A DNA stretch of 64,000 nt from Lysobacterales bacterium (lineage in GTDB: Bacteria; Pseudomonadota; Gammaproteobacteria; Xanthomonadales; Ahniellaceae): NCBI GenBank assembly GCA_016182785.1, contig JACPFU010000030.1:78832-142831 (forward strand), read 5' to 3'. The notes under the pieces are model-generated. The model saw only the letters and a program-made list of their open reading frames with translations, had not been told where the DNA came from and made no database searches. Of the stretch, positions 27,448-36,497 are shown piece after piece (the stretch's first letter is position 1; the number at the start of each line of letters is the position of its first letter). The position numbers were made by a program, and so were the translations under genes.

Positions 27448-28679
27448 GCCTGCGGCCAGGCCAGCGTTGCGCGCACCCGGCTGCCGCCGCGCTCGTCGAT
27501 TTCGAGCGCACCGCCGTGGCGTTCGCAGATCAGCGCCGAAAGCGTCAGCCCAAGCCCGAGCCCGTCGCGCTTGCCGCTGACGAAGGCGCGCGGCGCGCTC
27601 GCGAAACCGCTGCCGCCATCCTCGACCTCGATGCACAGGTGCGCGGGCTCGGCGCGCAGCACCAGGCGGATGTCGCGCCGCGCATTCGCCTGCGCCGCGT
27701 CGGCGGCGTTGTTCAGCAGGTTCAGCAGCAGCAGCTCGAAGGCACGGTCGAGGCGCGGCGTGCGCGCGGCGGCGGCGGCGTCGACCGCGACGTCCACCTC
27801 GAACGCCGGCCGCAGCAGGCGCCAGCGGCCGATGGCGGTCTGAACGCGCTGCGCCAGTGCCGCCGCGGCGGCATCCGCTTGCGGCTGCGCCTCGGCCACC
27901 AGCTGCCGCACCGCGTCGCGACAGGCGTCGAGTTGGCGTGCGATCAGGTCGAGGTCGGCGCGCGCTTCCGCGGTGGCGCCCTCGCGCAGGTCGGCGACCA
28001 GCACCGCCATCGTCGCCAGCGGCGTGTTCAGCGCATGTGCGGCACCGGCGCCAAGGGTGGCGACCGCGAGCACGCCTTCGTCGCGCAGGCTGCGTTCGCG
28101 CGCGGCCGCGAGTTCCGCACGCTGCGCCGCCATGGTCGTGGCCACGCGCACGCCGACCCAGCCGACCGCGCCGGCGCTGATCAGGAAATTGACCCACATG
28201 CCGAACAGGTGCAGGTCGAACTCGCCATGCACGTGCGGCAGCGGTGCGTGCCCGAACCACAACGCGCTGTAGGCGACCACCGCCAGCACCGCGGTTGCGA
28301 CCACCGCGCGCGCCGAGCGCCAGGCCGCGGCCAGCGCGATCGGTACCAGGTACAGCGACACGAATGGATTGGCCGGCCCGCCGGCCCAGTACAGCTGCCA
28401 GCTGAGCACGCCGATGTCGAGCGCCAGCGTCGGCGTCAGCGGCGCGACGCGTCCGCGGCGGGCGGCGATCTGGATGCCGCCGTTGACCAGCGCCAGCACC
28501 GCCACCCCGGCAAGCAGCGGCCGCCACGGCAGCACCAGATGCAGCCAGCGATCGACGCCTGCGAACACCAGCAGCTGCGCGCACACGGCGACCCAGCGCA
28601 AGCGCACCAGCGCTGCCGCCTGCGTCGCCGCATCGCGCGCGTCGGCGGCGCGCGCGAGCGGCGAAACCGTGCCGCTCAT
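27444..28679 (-). CDS. regB: redox sensor histidine kinase of the RegB/PrrB family
   Basis: 411 aa with six predicted membrane helices in the N-terminal half. The quinone-binding signature GGPANPFVSLYLV is intact, and the H-box LGAGAAHALNTPLATM matches RegB. A cysteine in the dimerisation helix (LDACRDAVRQL) aligns by context with the redox-active cysteine of RegB. N- and G-box motifs (LLNLLNNAADAA, VEDGGSGF, GLGLGLTLS) close the ATPase domain. It is coupled by 4-nt overlaps to both regA and the upstream aminotransferase-like gene. Confidence 0.92.
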   Translation of the reverse strand: MSGTVSPLARAADARDAATQAAALVRLRWVAVCAQLLVFAGVDRWLHLVLPWRPLLAGVAVLALVNGGIQIAARRGRVAPLTPTLALDIGVLSWQLYWAGGPANPFVSLYLVPIALAAAWRSARAVVATAVLAVVAYSALWFGHAPLPHVHGEFDLHLFGMWVNFLISAGAVGWVGVRVATTMAAQRAELAAARERSLRDEGVLAVATLGAGAAHALNTPLATMAVLVADLREGATAEARADLDLIARQLDACRDAVRQLVAEAQPQADAAAAALAQRVQTAIGRWRLLRPAFEVDVAVDAAAAARTPRLDRAFELLLLNLLNNAADAAQANARRDIRLVLRAEPAHLCIEVEDGGSGFASAPRAFVSGKRDGLGLGLTLSALICERHGGALEIDERGGSRVRATLAWPQA

Positions 28680-30202
28680 GCGTCCGCGGCGGGGGCTGCG
28701 GCCAACGCCGCGAACCAGCCGGCGACGCGGCGTTCGCGCGCGTCGTCATCGCGCACGTGGCAGAACTCGTTGGCGCGCGAGCAGTAGCGATAATCGCGGC
28801 CCCATTCGCGATGCTGGCGCGCGACTTCGCCCACCGCGTGCACGATGCGCCGCGCCTCGTCGTCGGTCATGGTCGGGTGGATCGACACGCGCACCCAGCC
28901 CGGCTTGTCGCTGAGGTTGCCCTGGTTGATCTTGCAGGTGATCGAATGCGAGTACTCGTGGCTCACGTGCAGCAGGTAGTGGCCGTAGGTGCCGGCGCAG
29001 GAACAGCCGCCGCGACTCTGGACGCCGAAGTAGTCGTTGAGCAGCCGCACCGCGAGGTTGTAGTGCAGCCCCTCGATGTAGAACGACAGCACGCCGAGCC
29101 GATGCGGCTGGTTGTCGGCGAGCAGGTGCAGGCCCGGGATCGCGCGCAGGCCCGGCCACAGGATGGCGAGCAGTTCCGCCTCGCGCGCGAGCATGTTGCG
29201 CGTGCCCATCGCCTCCTTCAGCTCGATGCACAGCCCGGCGCGGATCGCCTGCAGGAAGCCGGGCGTGCCGCCGTCCTCGCGCGCCTCGATGTCGTCGACG
29301 TACTTGTGCTCGCCCCAGGGGTTGGTCCAGTCGACGGTGCCGCCACCGGGGTTGTCGGGAATGCGGTTGTGATAGAGCTTGTGGTCGAACACCAGCACGC
29401 CCGGCGTGCCCGGGCCGCCGAGAAACTTGTGCGGCGAGAAGAAGATCGCGTCGAGCGCCGCGTCCGGCCGCCCGGCCGGGCGCATGTCGATGTCGATGTA
29501 CGGCGCGCTGCACGCGAAGTCGACGAAGCACAGCCCGCCGGCGCGATGCATGCGCTCGGCGATGTCGTGGTAGGGCGTGAACAGCCCGGTGACGTTCGAG
29601 CACGAGGTCACGCTGGCGATCTTCAGCGGCCGCTCGCGGTATTCCACGAGCAGGCGATCGAGCGCGTCCAGATCGACCAGGCCATCGCCATCGGCGTCGA
29701 TCACGCGCACGTCGCACAGCGTTTCCAGCCACGAGGTCTGGTTCGAGTGGTGCTCCATGTGCGAGACGAACACGACCGGGCGTTCGTGCTCGGGCTTGCG
29801 CGCCAGGTCATGGAAGCGCTCGTGCACGCGCAGCCCGAGGATGCGCTGGAACTTGTTGACCACGCCGGTCATGCCGGTGCCGTAGCAGATCAGCGCGTGG
29901 TTCGGCCCGGCGTTGACGTGTTGCTTGATGCGCTTCAGCGCGTGGTGATAGGCCAGCGTCATGGTCGCGCCGGTCTCGCTGGTCTCGGTGTGGGTATTGC
30001 CGACGAAGGGCAGGATCTCGCGCCGGATCAGCTCCTCGATCGGCCCGTACATGCGCCCGCTCGCGGTCCAGTCGGCATACAGGATGCGCTGGCGCCCGAG
30101 CGGCGAGTCGAACTCCTGCTCGATGCCGAGGATGTTGCGGCGGAATGGCGCGAACCAGTCCTGCAGGGAAACGTTCGGTGCGGCGAAGGGGGCGACGGGC
30201 AT
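28676..30202 (-). CDS. class V aminotransferase / cysteine desulfurase-like PLP enzyme
   Basis: 508 aa. The PLP lysine lies in FFSPHKFLGGPGTPG, with the cofactor aspartate in LCFVDFACSAPY and the loop SRGGCSCAGTYGHYLL carrying two cysteines where NifS/SufS enzymes have the catalytic cysteine. This suggests sulfur transfer from cysteine or a related C-S lyase reaction, but the protein is longer than housekeeping IscS and has an unusual N-terminus (GNTHTETSETGATMTLAYHH). Its last codons overlap the regB start (ATGA), so it heads a three-gene unit with the RegB/RegA redox system. Confidence 0.82.
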   Translation of the reverse strand: MPVAPFAAPNVSLQDWFAPFRRNILGIEQEFDSPLGRQRILYADWTASGRMYGPIEELIRREILPFVGNTHTETSETGATMTLAYHHALKRIKQHVNAGPNHALICYGTGMTGVVNKFQRILGLRVHERFHDLARKPEHERPVVFVSHMEHHSNQTSWLETLCDVRVIDADGDGLVDLDALDRLLVEYRERPLKIASVTSCSNVTGLFTPYHDIAERMHRAGGLCFVDFACSAPYIDIDMRPAGRPDAALDAIFFSPHKFLGGPGTPGVLVFDHKLYHNRIPDNPGGGTVDWTNPWGEHKYVDDIEAREDGGTPGFLQAIRAGLCIELKEAMGTRNMLAREAELLAILWPGLRAIPGLHLLADNQPHRLGVLSFYIEGLHYNLAVRLLNDYFGVQSRGGCSCAGTYGHYLLHVSHEYSHSITCKINQGNLSDKPGWVRVSIHPTMTDDEARRIVHAVGEVARQHREWGRDYRYCSRANEFCHVRDDDARERRVAGWFAALAAAPAADA

Positions 30203-30275
30203 GGGCTGTGCTCTGGAAGTGCGTGATTATCCCGCAGCCGGACCCGCGTGGCGCACCTGCGCTTGCCCCGCCCGA

Positions 30276-32303
30276 TCAGTTCTCGAAGCCGTTGCCGAAG
30301 ATCTGGTTGCCAAGTCCGGTGCCCTGCAGCGGCACCGCCAGCACGCCCTGGTCCGTCGTGACCTGCAACTGGTCCACCGCAGCGCCGTTGGCCAGGGGCT
30401 GGAACACCACCGAAATCTGGCAAGCGCCGCCGCCGGCCAGCGAGCCGGGGCAGTCATGGCTGCTGATCGCGAACTCCTGGCCGACGGTGAGGAGCAGGGC
30501 GCTGACCGCGAGCGATGCCGCGCTCGGGTTGCTCAGGTTGGCCTGCTGCGCCGCGCTGGTCGAACCCACGGTCTGGATTCCGAAATCGAGCGCGGCCGGG
30601 CCCAGCTGCGGTGGCAAGCGGCTGGCCGATCCTTGCAAGGACACCACCGTATCCCCTGCCGCCTGCGGGAAGGTGCCGATCGCGGCAGTGGTCGCGAGCA
30701 GGCCGGGTTGTGAGGGCGAGAAGCGGTAGACCAGCGTGCAGGTGGCGTCCGGGACCAGGTCGAAGTTCGAGTTCGCGCAGGTGCCGCCCTGGCGACTGAA
30801 GTCGCCATGGATCGGCGGGAAGATCTGGCTGACATGGATGTCGCCGCCGCCGGCGTTGCGCAGCGTCACCGTGCCCTGCACCTGGCTTTGCTCGGCGGTC
30901 GCGAGCGACAGCGGCTCCGGATCGACCTGCAGGATGCCCGGTGGCACCAGGTCGATCTGGCCACCGGTACGCAGCACCTGCCAGTCGGACAGGCTCTGGC
31001 CTGCGGGGACCGAATCCAGCGTCAGCGAGCCGGTGGTGGTGCCACCGATCTGCAGCAGGCGGTAGCGGCCGACTCCGTTGAGCGTGGCGATATGCACGCG
31101 ACCGCCGCTCACGCTGGCATTGCCGTCGACGATCAGCAGGTCGTTCGGACTGCCCACGGTCCCGGGTTCGGCCAGGTCGAACACCAGCGCGCTGAGGTCG
31201 ACCAGGCCGAGGCTGCCAAAGCGCAGCGTCCCCGGCTGGCTGCTGTCGTGCGCGCCGGGACGGATGGCGGCATTCGCGGCAACGCTCACGGCGCCGTGCA
31301 CGCGACCACTGCCGAGCAGGACCGAGTTGCTGGCGATGGACACCGCGCTTGCGGTCAGTTCGCCGACCAGATCCAGTTGCGCGCCGTTGCTCACGGTGGT
31401 GCTGCCGCTGAAGCCATGCGTGCCCGGCAGCACGCTGCGCACCGCATTGCTGGCGGTGAGTTGCATGCTGCCGTTCAGGCCGAGCGACGCACCACTCGGG
31501 CGTTCCAGGCGATAGCCGTTCTGGTTGTGATTGAGATCGACCCGGGCAACGGCGTTGACGCCCTTGTTGAAGGTCAGGCTGGCGCAGTCCAGCCGCCCGG
31601 GCTGGCCGAGATTGCCGACGTGGATCGTCGCGAGCGCCCCGGCCAGCGCGTTCAGCGTGGCGGAGGCGCCGATGCAGCCGAGCACGCCGCCATTGGTCAG
31701 GTACAGGTCGGTAGCGGCCTGCGCCTGGCCGCTGGTGAAGCGCAGGCGGCTGTTGCTGCCATCGGCGTCGATGCGCACGTTGGCCAGATCCAGGCTCGGC
31801 ACGCTCACCAGCGAACCGCCGAGTACCGACAATCGGGCCTGGCTCGGCAGCCCGAGCGCGGTCAGGGTGTTGGCCGTGACCTGCGCGCCGCTGTCGACGC
31901 GCAAGTGGGCATCGGAACCGATCGACAGCGCGGTCGCCGTCAGATGCGCGTTCAACGTGCTGGTGCCGCTGTTCAACGTGAAGCTGCCCGCCATCAGCGT
32001 GCCGTTGCCGAAGCTGAGCCCGTTGGCCGTGGTCAGGCTGAGGCTGCTGATCGACGCAGTCGCTCCGCCCAGCGAAACGGTTGCCGCCGCGGGGCTCACG
32101 AACACCGCATCGTCGCCAGCGCCGGGCACGCCGCTGCCCCCGCTCCAGTTGCCGGCGTCGAACCACAGCCCGTTGCCGGCAGCGCCGGTCCAGGTCACGG
32201 TCGCGGCTTCGGCCGAGGAAGCCATTGCGACCACCAGCAACAGCGCGACCTGGCGGACAAAGCGGAGCGGGCGCTGCGGAGCAGCGGTCGGGTTCAGGTG
32301 CAC
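30276..32303 (-). CDS. large secreted beta-helix/ASH-domain protein with GFE tail
   Basis: 675 aa starting at GTG 32303 with GGAG five bases upstream. After a signal peptide (LLLVVAMASSAEA), the first 400 residues resemble an autotransporter-type passenger (VTWTGAAGNGLWFDAGNWSG, NGTLMAGSFTLNSGTSTL). Two immunoglobulin-like ASH/choice-of-anchor D modules follow (LSLATAEQSQVQGTVTLRN and LDFGIQTVGSTSAAQQANLS). It ends IFGNGFEN, the GFE tail with one extra Asn. There is no translocator barrel, so it is not a classical autotransporter. Probably surface-located. Confidence 0.78.
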   Translation of the reverse strand: MHLNPTAAPQRPLRFVRQVALLLVVAMASSAEAATVTWTGAAGNGLWFDAGNWSGGSGVPGAGDDAVFVSPAAATVSLGGATASISSLSLTTANGLSFGNGTLMAGSFTLNSGTSTLNAHLTATALSIGSDAHLRVDSGAQVTANTLTALGLPSQARLSVLGGSLVSVPSLDLANVRIDADGSNSRLRFTSGQAQAATDLYLTNGGVLGCIGASATLNALAGALATIHVGNLGQPGRLDCASLTFNKGVNAVARVDLNHNQNGYRLERPSGASLGLNGSMQLTASNAVRSVLPGTHGFSGSTTVSNGAQLDLVGELTASAVSIASNSVLLGSGRVHGAVSVAANAAIRPGAHDSSQPGTLRFGSLGLVDLSALVFDLAEPGTVGSPNDLLIVDGNASVSGGRVHIATLNGVGRYRLLQIGGTTTGSLTLDSVPAGQSLSDWQVLRTGGQIDLVPPGILQVDPEPLSLATAEQSQVQGTVTLRNAGGGDIHVSQIFPPIHGDFSRQGGTCANSNFDLVPDATCTLVYRFSPSQPGLLATTAAIGTFPQAAGDTVVSLQGSASRLPPQLGPAALDFGIQTVGSTSAAQQANLSNPSAASLAVSALLLTVGQEFAISSHDCPGSLAGGGACQISVVFQPLANGAAVDQLQVTTDQGVLAVPLQGTGLGNQIFGNGFEN

Positions 32304-32478
32304 GGGAGCTCCGGGGTTGCGCGCACAGGCAGCGGCGCAGTGCGACAGGATGGACGAGCGTGCAGGTTAGGAGCGCGGCGCGGCTGCGTCCACACTGACC
32401 AAGTCGTCGGCTCTTTCGACCCTCCCGTGAGGATGCTTGCCAGCTCCCCTCTCGGGGCGCAGGGCAGCGGTCTGGCGG

Positions 32479-34674
32479 TCACTCGACTGCGAGATCCTCG
32501 AAGCCCGATCGGAACACGCCTGAGGAAGTCATCACCGTGACCAGATTGCTCGCGGGGCGCCCGACGACCAGACGACGGTTGGCAAAATCGTACGCGGCGA
32601 ACACTCCACGGCGCCCGCCGTCTTCTCCACCTGCCCGGACCGATCCAATCACGCTGTTTTCGTGATTGACGGCACCGACCAAGGGGGTTTCCGCCCATGT
32701 GAATGCGGCCGCGTCGACTAGCTCTCCGTCGTCAAATTCGGGACTGGCAACCAGGTATTGCCCAGCGGGCAGGCGGGGTTCCAGGTAGTCGAACTGATCG
32801 CTACAAAGACTGTCGTCTGGCGAAGAGCCGACCAACGAGTTGGAAGCGTTGACTTCGCCGACGAGTCCGCCCCAACCGCTCGCCCAGGTCACGGCACCGA
32901 CGATTGCTGCCGAGTCCGTCGAAAAGTGTCGGCTGCAGATGATGTAATTGCCATCGGTGAGCGCGATCGGCCAACCGACGTAATCTCTTTCGTGTGCACC
33001 GACCAGCGCAGTCTCGACTGAAACGGTTCCGATGGTTCCACTGTCGCCGTTTCCCCAAACCACAGCTCCCGCCTGCATTACGGCGCCGCGATCCCATCCC
33101 GGAAAGGCGACGACGTAGTGGCCATTCGTCAGTGCCACCACGTTCATCCCCGCGCTCATGGGCGTCGTGCCAACCAGAGAGTTGCTCGCGTTGACGCTTC
33201 CGGTCCGAGGACCGCTGCCATCCACCCACGTGGCTGCGCCCACGTCGATTCCGCTCGCGTTCTTCCAACTGGGCGAGGCGACGACGTAGTTGCCGTTGGC
33301 CAGGGGCGTCACCCCGGACCGCCATGACAGACCCAGCTGATCCCCGGTAGTCGCGCCGACCAGTGAATTCGAGGGCGAAACGACTCCTACAGTCCCTTGT
33401 GTGCCATTTCCCCAAGTGATCGCGCCCTTCTGTCCATTCCAGTAGGGTGACGTGACGACATAGTTTCCATTGGCGAGTGCCACCACCCCGTCGACGACGT
33501 AATCCGGATCACCGCCGATGAACTGGAAGTCGGCGCCTCCGATCAGAGAATTCTGCGCCGAGACTTCGCCAGTAATGCCGGTCGCACCGTTGCCCCAGGT
33601 CACGGCGCCGACATTGGTTCCAGTCGCGCCTTCCCAGAACGAAGAGGCGACGACGTAGTTTCCATTGGCAAGTGGCTGCACATCGTCATATCCGACCCAG
33701 TTTTCAGTGCGTGCACCCACCAGTGCATTGGCGGAAGAAATCGTGCCGACGTTCGGCTTGGTGCCATCCCCCCAGACCACGGCGCCTGCGTTGATCTCGT
33801 TGCCGTTGTCCCAGTAGGGCAGCGCAATCACGAAATTGCCGTTCGCAAGTGGGAGGACCTTTGGAAGCGTGAAGTCGCCGCCGGTGGATCCGATGAGTGA
33901 ATTCTCAGCGGTCATGTGCCCGGTCGCGCCGACACTTCCGTCGGCCCACATCGCGCCTCCGACAGACGGCTCTTGCGGCGTTCCCCAGCCTCTGCTGACG
34001 ATGACATAGTTGCCATTGGTCAGGGCCGTGCCGAAACTGACGGAAGCGAAGAACGAGTTTCCGACAACCGAATTCTGTGGCGTAACGGCGCCCGACACGC
34101 CTGTACTGCCTGATCCCCAGGTGATGGCGCCGACCATTTCCTCCCCGTTGCTCCAGCGCCGTGAGTCCACGACGTAGTTCCCGTTCGCCAAGGCGTGAAC
34201 GCCGGTCTCGCCCACATTGTCGTCGGTACGGGTTCCGACGAGGGCATTGGCCGACGAGATCGCTCCTGCAAGCCCCGTCTCACCGCTGGCCCAGGCGACC
34301 ATTCCGGCAGAGGAAACCGATCCATTACTCCAGAACGAATTGGTCAGCAGGTAGTTTCCGTTCTTCAGAACCACGATCTTCACGCTGTCGAGCGAAACCC
34401 CGGAGCCCGTGTTCGGAACGACGTTCGCGACCGTGCTGATCAACTCCAGATCGCGAGAATAGAGGTAGGCGGCGCCATCGGGAGGTCGGCGCGGGTCGGT
34501 CACGACCAAGTTGCCGTTCGGCAAGACTGCGATTTGTGCGCCGAATGCGACACTGCCGGGCGGGCCGACGAGATCGAACTGGGCAGCGTGCGTACGACCG
34601 GCGTCAAGGGCCAGAAACAGAGCCAGAAGCATCGTCGTCGCAGTACGGATCGAAAGCGGGAACTGGGTCTTCAC
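32479..34674 (-). CDS. secreted tandem-repeat protein with GFE tail
   Basis: About 731 aa from GTG 34674, giving MKTQFPL... and a conventional signal peptide; the ATG at 34695 would add seven residues. About eleven repeats of roughly 50-60 residues each contain a strand of the form ALANGNYVVxSxxW, then VGAITWGNG and NSLVG, likely blades or turns of a beta structure. The end VFRSGFEDLAVE keeps the GFE tail but adds five residues. Base composition is visibly less GC-rich than its neighbours, suggesting acquisition. Function unknown; possibly a surface adhesin. Confidence 0.78.
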   Translation of the reverse strand: MKTQFPLSIRTATTMLLALFLALDAGRTHAAQFDLVGPPGSVAFGAQIAVLPNGNLVVTDPRRPPDGAAYLYSRDLELISTVANVVPNTGSGVSLDSVKIVVLKNGNYLLTNSFWSNGSVSSAGMVAWASGETGLAGAISSANALVGTRTDDNVGETGVHALANGNYVVDSRRWSNGEEMVGAITWGSGSTGVSGAVTPQNSVVGNSFFASVSFGTALTNGNYVIVSRGWGTPQEPSVGGAMWADGSVGATGHMTAENSLIGSTGGDFTLPKVLPLANGNFVIALPYWDNGNEINAGAVVWGDGTKPNVGTISSANALVGARTENWVGYDDVQPLANGNYVVASSFWEGATGTNVGAVTWGNGATGITGEVSAQNSLIGGADFQFIGGDPDYVVDGVVALANGNYVVTSPYWNGQKGAITWGNGTQGTVGVVSPSNSLVGATTGDQLGLSWRSGVTPLANGNYVVASPSWKNASGIDVGAATWVDGSGPRTGSVNASNSLVGTTPMSAGMNVVALTNGHYVVAFPGWDRGAVMQAGAVVWGNGDSGTIGTVSVETALVGAHERDYVGWPIALTDGNYIICSRHFSTDSAAIVGAVTWASGWGGLVGEVNASNSLVGSSPDDSLCSDQFDYLEPRLPAGQYLVASPEFDDGELVDAAAFTWAETPLVGAVNHENSVIGSVRAGGEDGGRRGVFAAYDFANRRLVVGRPASNLVTVMTSSGVFRSGFEDLAVE

Positions 34675-34850
34675 GTCTGATACCTGGAGGAACATCGAAG
34701 CGCGAAGTCTAACGAAGCTGTCGAAAGACTGTTGGCGATAGCCTGCCACCGAAGCGCCGGCTGCATCGCGCATTCTCCGTCGCGGCGCGGGATGGATTCG
34801 GGCAGCGCATTGCCGGCAGACTCGGCCATCCCGCCCGAACGAGCGTTTCC

Positions 34851-35609
34851 ATGCGCAGCACCCTGCTTCTGATCTTCTTCGTCGCCGCCGTCATCGGCCT
34901 GTACCGGATCGGCAGCGATCCCTATCGCACCGCCCTGCCGCTGGAGGTCGAGGACCTGTCGCCGATCGCGCCGCAACTCGCAAAGCTGCCGCCCGCGGAT
35001 CGCGAGCTGGTCATCGATTACCTCAAGCGCAGCAATGGCGACGTGCTGCCGGCGCAGTTCGCTGATCCGGACAACCCGCTGACCGCGCGCACCTTCGCCG
35101 AGGCGATCGAGCTGGAGAAGACGCACCGCGAGAAGATGAAACTCGAACAGGCGCGGGTCGCCGCCTGGCGGGCGGAGCGTGAGTCGCAGTTCCAGCCGCT
35201 GCGCGACATCGTCTCGGCGCGCATCGTGAACCGCGAGGAGCTGCCGGCCGACCAGGTCTACGGCGGGCAGGCGACCGCATTCGGCAAGTCCGCCAGCGGC
35301 GGCGCCGACCGCAGCACGGTGACCGTGCTCACCTATCGCCTGATGAATCGCGGCAACCGCACCATCACGGTGCTGCGGGGCAATCTCGAAGTGGCCGGCA
35401 GTGGGTTGATGCCGGCGGCATCCTGCTGGATCGACGATGCCGAACGTCTCCCCGCACTCGAACACCGCGACCTGCGCTGCCGCACCCCGGCCGACGCCAC
35501 CGCCGCCGACCGGGAGCTGATCCAGCGCCCGCTCGGCCAGATCCCGCTCGAGTGGTATCCGAAGGAAATCCGCTTCGACGACGGGCAGGTGCTGAAGGGG
35601 CCGCAGTAG
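34851..35609 (+). CDS. membrane-anchored or periplasmic protein of unknown function
   Basis: 252 aa. The N-terminus MRSTLLLIFFVAAVIGLYRI is a signal anchor or uncleaved signal. A charged helical segment follows (LEKTHREKMKLEQARVAAWRAERESQF), likely a short coiled coil. The C-terminal part (STVTVLTYRLMNRGNRTITVLRGNLEV) reads as a small beta-sandwich. Two cysteines (SCWID, LRCRT) may pair. No family recognised. It is divergent from the repeat protein and convergent with xdhC (9 nt between stops). Confidence 0.7.
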   Translation: MRSTLLLIFFVAAVIGLYRIGSDPYRTALPLEVEDLSPIAPQLAKLPPADRELVIDYLKRSNGDVLPAQFADPDNPLTARTFAEAIELEKTHREKMKLEQARVAAWRAERESQFQPLRDIVSARIVNREELPADQVYGGQATAFGKSASGGADRSTVTVLTYRLMNRGNRTITVLRGNLEVAGSGLMPAASCWIDDAERLPALEHRDLRCRTPADATAADRELIQRPLGQIPLEWYPKEIRFDDGQVLKGPQ

Positions 35610-35618
35610 CTCGGGCGT

Positions 35619-36497
35619 TCACCCCGACGCCAGGCGCTTCGCAGCCATCGCCGCGATGATCTCGGCCAGCACGCTGATCGCGAGTTCCTCGGGGGTCTCG
35701 GCGCCGATCGGCAGGCCGATCGGGGCGCGGATGCGGCTGCAGAACTCGGCGAGTTCGGGCACGGCCTTGAACACCTGGCGGATGCGCTTACGGCTGCCCA
35801 TCATGCCGACGTAGTTCGGCGGATGCGCGGCGAGGACCGGCAGCAATGCCACGTCGCTCAGCCAGTCGCGGTTCTGCAGCACCGCGGCGACGCGGCGTTC
35901 GCTGTCGAGCAGCGCCGGCAACGCGGCGCGGTCGCGATGGCAGCTGGCGCCGGTGAATTCCGATTCGTCGTAGCCGTCGGCGCGGTCGTCGAGTACGTGC
36001 AGGTCGTAGCCAAGCGGCGCCGCCGCGTGGCACAGCGCCAGGCCGCAGTGGCCGGCGCCGAGGATCAGCAGGCGCGGCGCCGGGTCGAGCGTGAGCGTGG
36101 CGTCGGCACCGAGTGCTTCGGCATCGAGTGCCACGCGGTGACCTTCGGTCAACGCATGCGCGGTGCCACTGGCGCGCATGCGATCGGCGGCACCCTGCCA
36201 GCGGCGCAGCGCGATCCGCATCGAACCACCACACACGCCCTGCGCGCCGTCGCGACCGGTCAGGTCGATCGGCACCTCGCCGCGCTCGTGGGCGGCCGCG
36301 AGCAATTCACGCGCTGCGGCGATGGTGTGCAACTCCAGCCTTCCGCCCCCGACACTGCCGGCGATGCGTGTGTCCGTCACCAACATCTGCGCCCCGACAT
36401 GGCGCGGTGACGCACCGCGCGTGGCGAGCACCGTTGCGAGCACGACCGCTTCGCTCGATAGCCAATGGGCCAGCGTTGCATACAGGCGCTGGCTCAC
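35619..36497 (-). CDS. xdhC: xanthine dehydrogenase accessory protein XdhC
   Basis: 292 aa from GTG 36497, overlapping the xdhB stop (GTGA). XdhC binds molybdenum cofactor, promotes its sulfuration and inserts it into XdhB. The N-terminal XdhC/CoxI domain has VLATVLATRGASPRHVGAQM and GSVGGGRLE. The C-terminal Rossmann part has LLILGAGHCGLAL and YVGMMGSRKRI. It is the last gene of the xdhA-xdhB-xdhC operon, the usual order. Confidence 0.94.
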   Translation of the reverse strand: MSQRLYATLAHWLSSEAVVLATVLATRGASPRHVGAQMLVTDTRIAGSVGGGRLELHTIAAARELLAAAHERGEVPIDLTGRDGAQGVCGGSMRIALRRWQGAADRMRASGTAHALTEGHRVALDAEALGADATLTLDPAPRLLILGAGHCGLALCHAAAPLGYDLHVLDDRADGYDESEFTGASCHRDRAALPALLDSERRVAAVLQNRDWLSDVALLPVLAAHPPNYVGMMGSRKRIRQVFKAVPELAEFCSRIRAPIGLPIGAETPEELAISVLAEIIAAMAAKRLASG

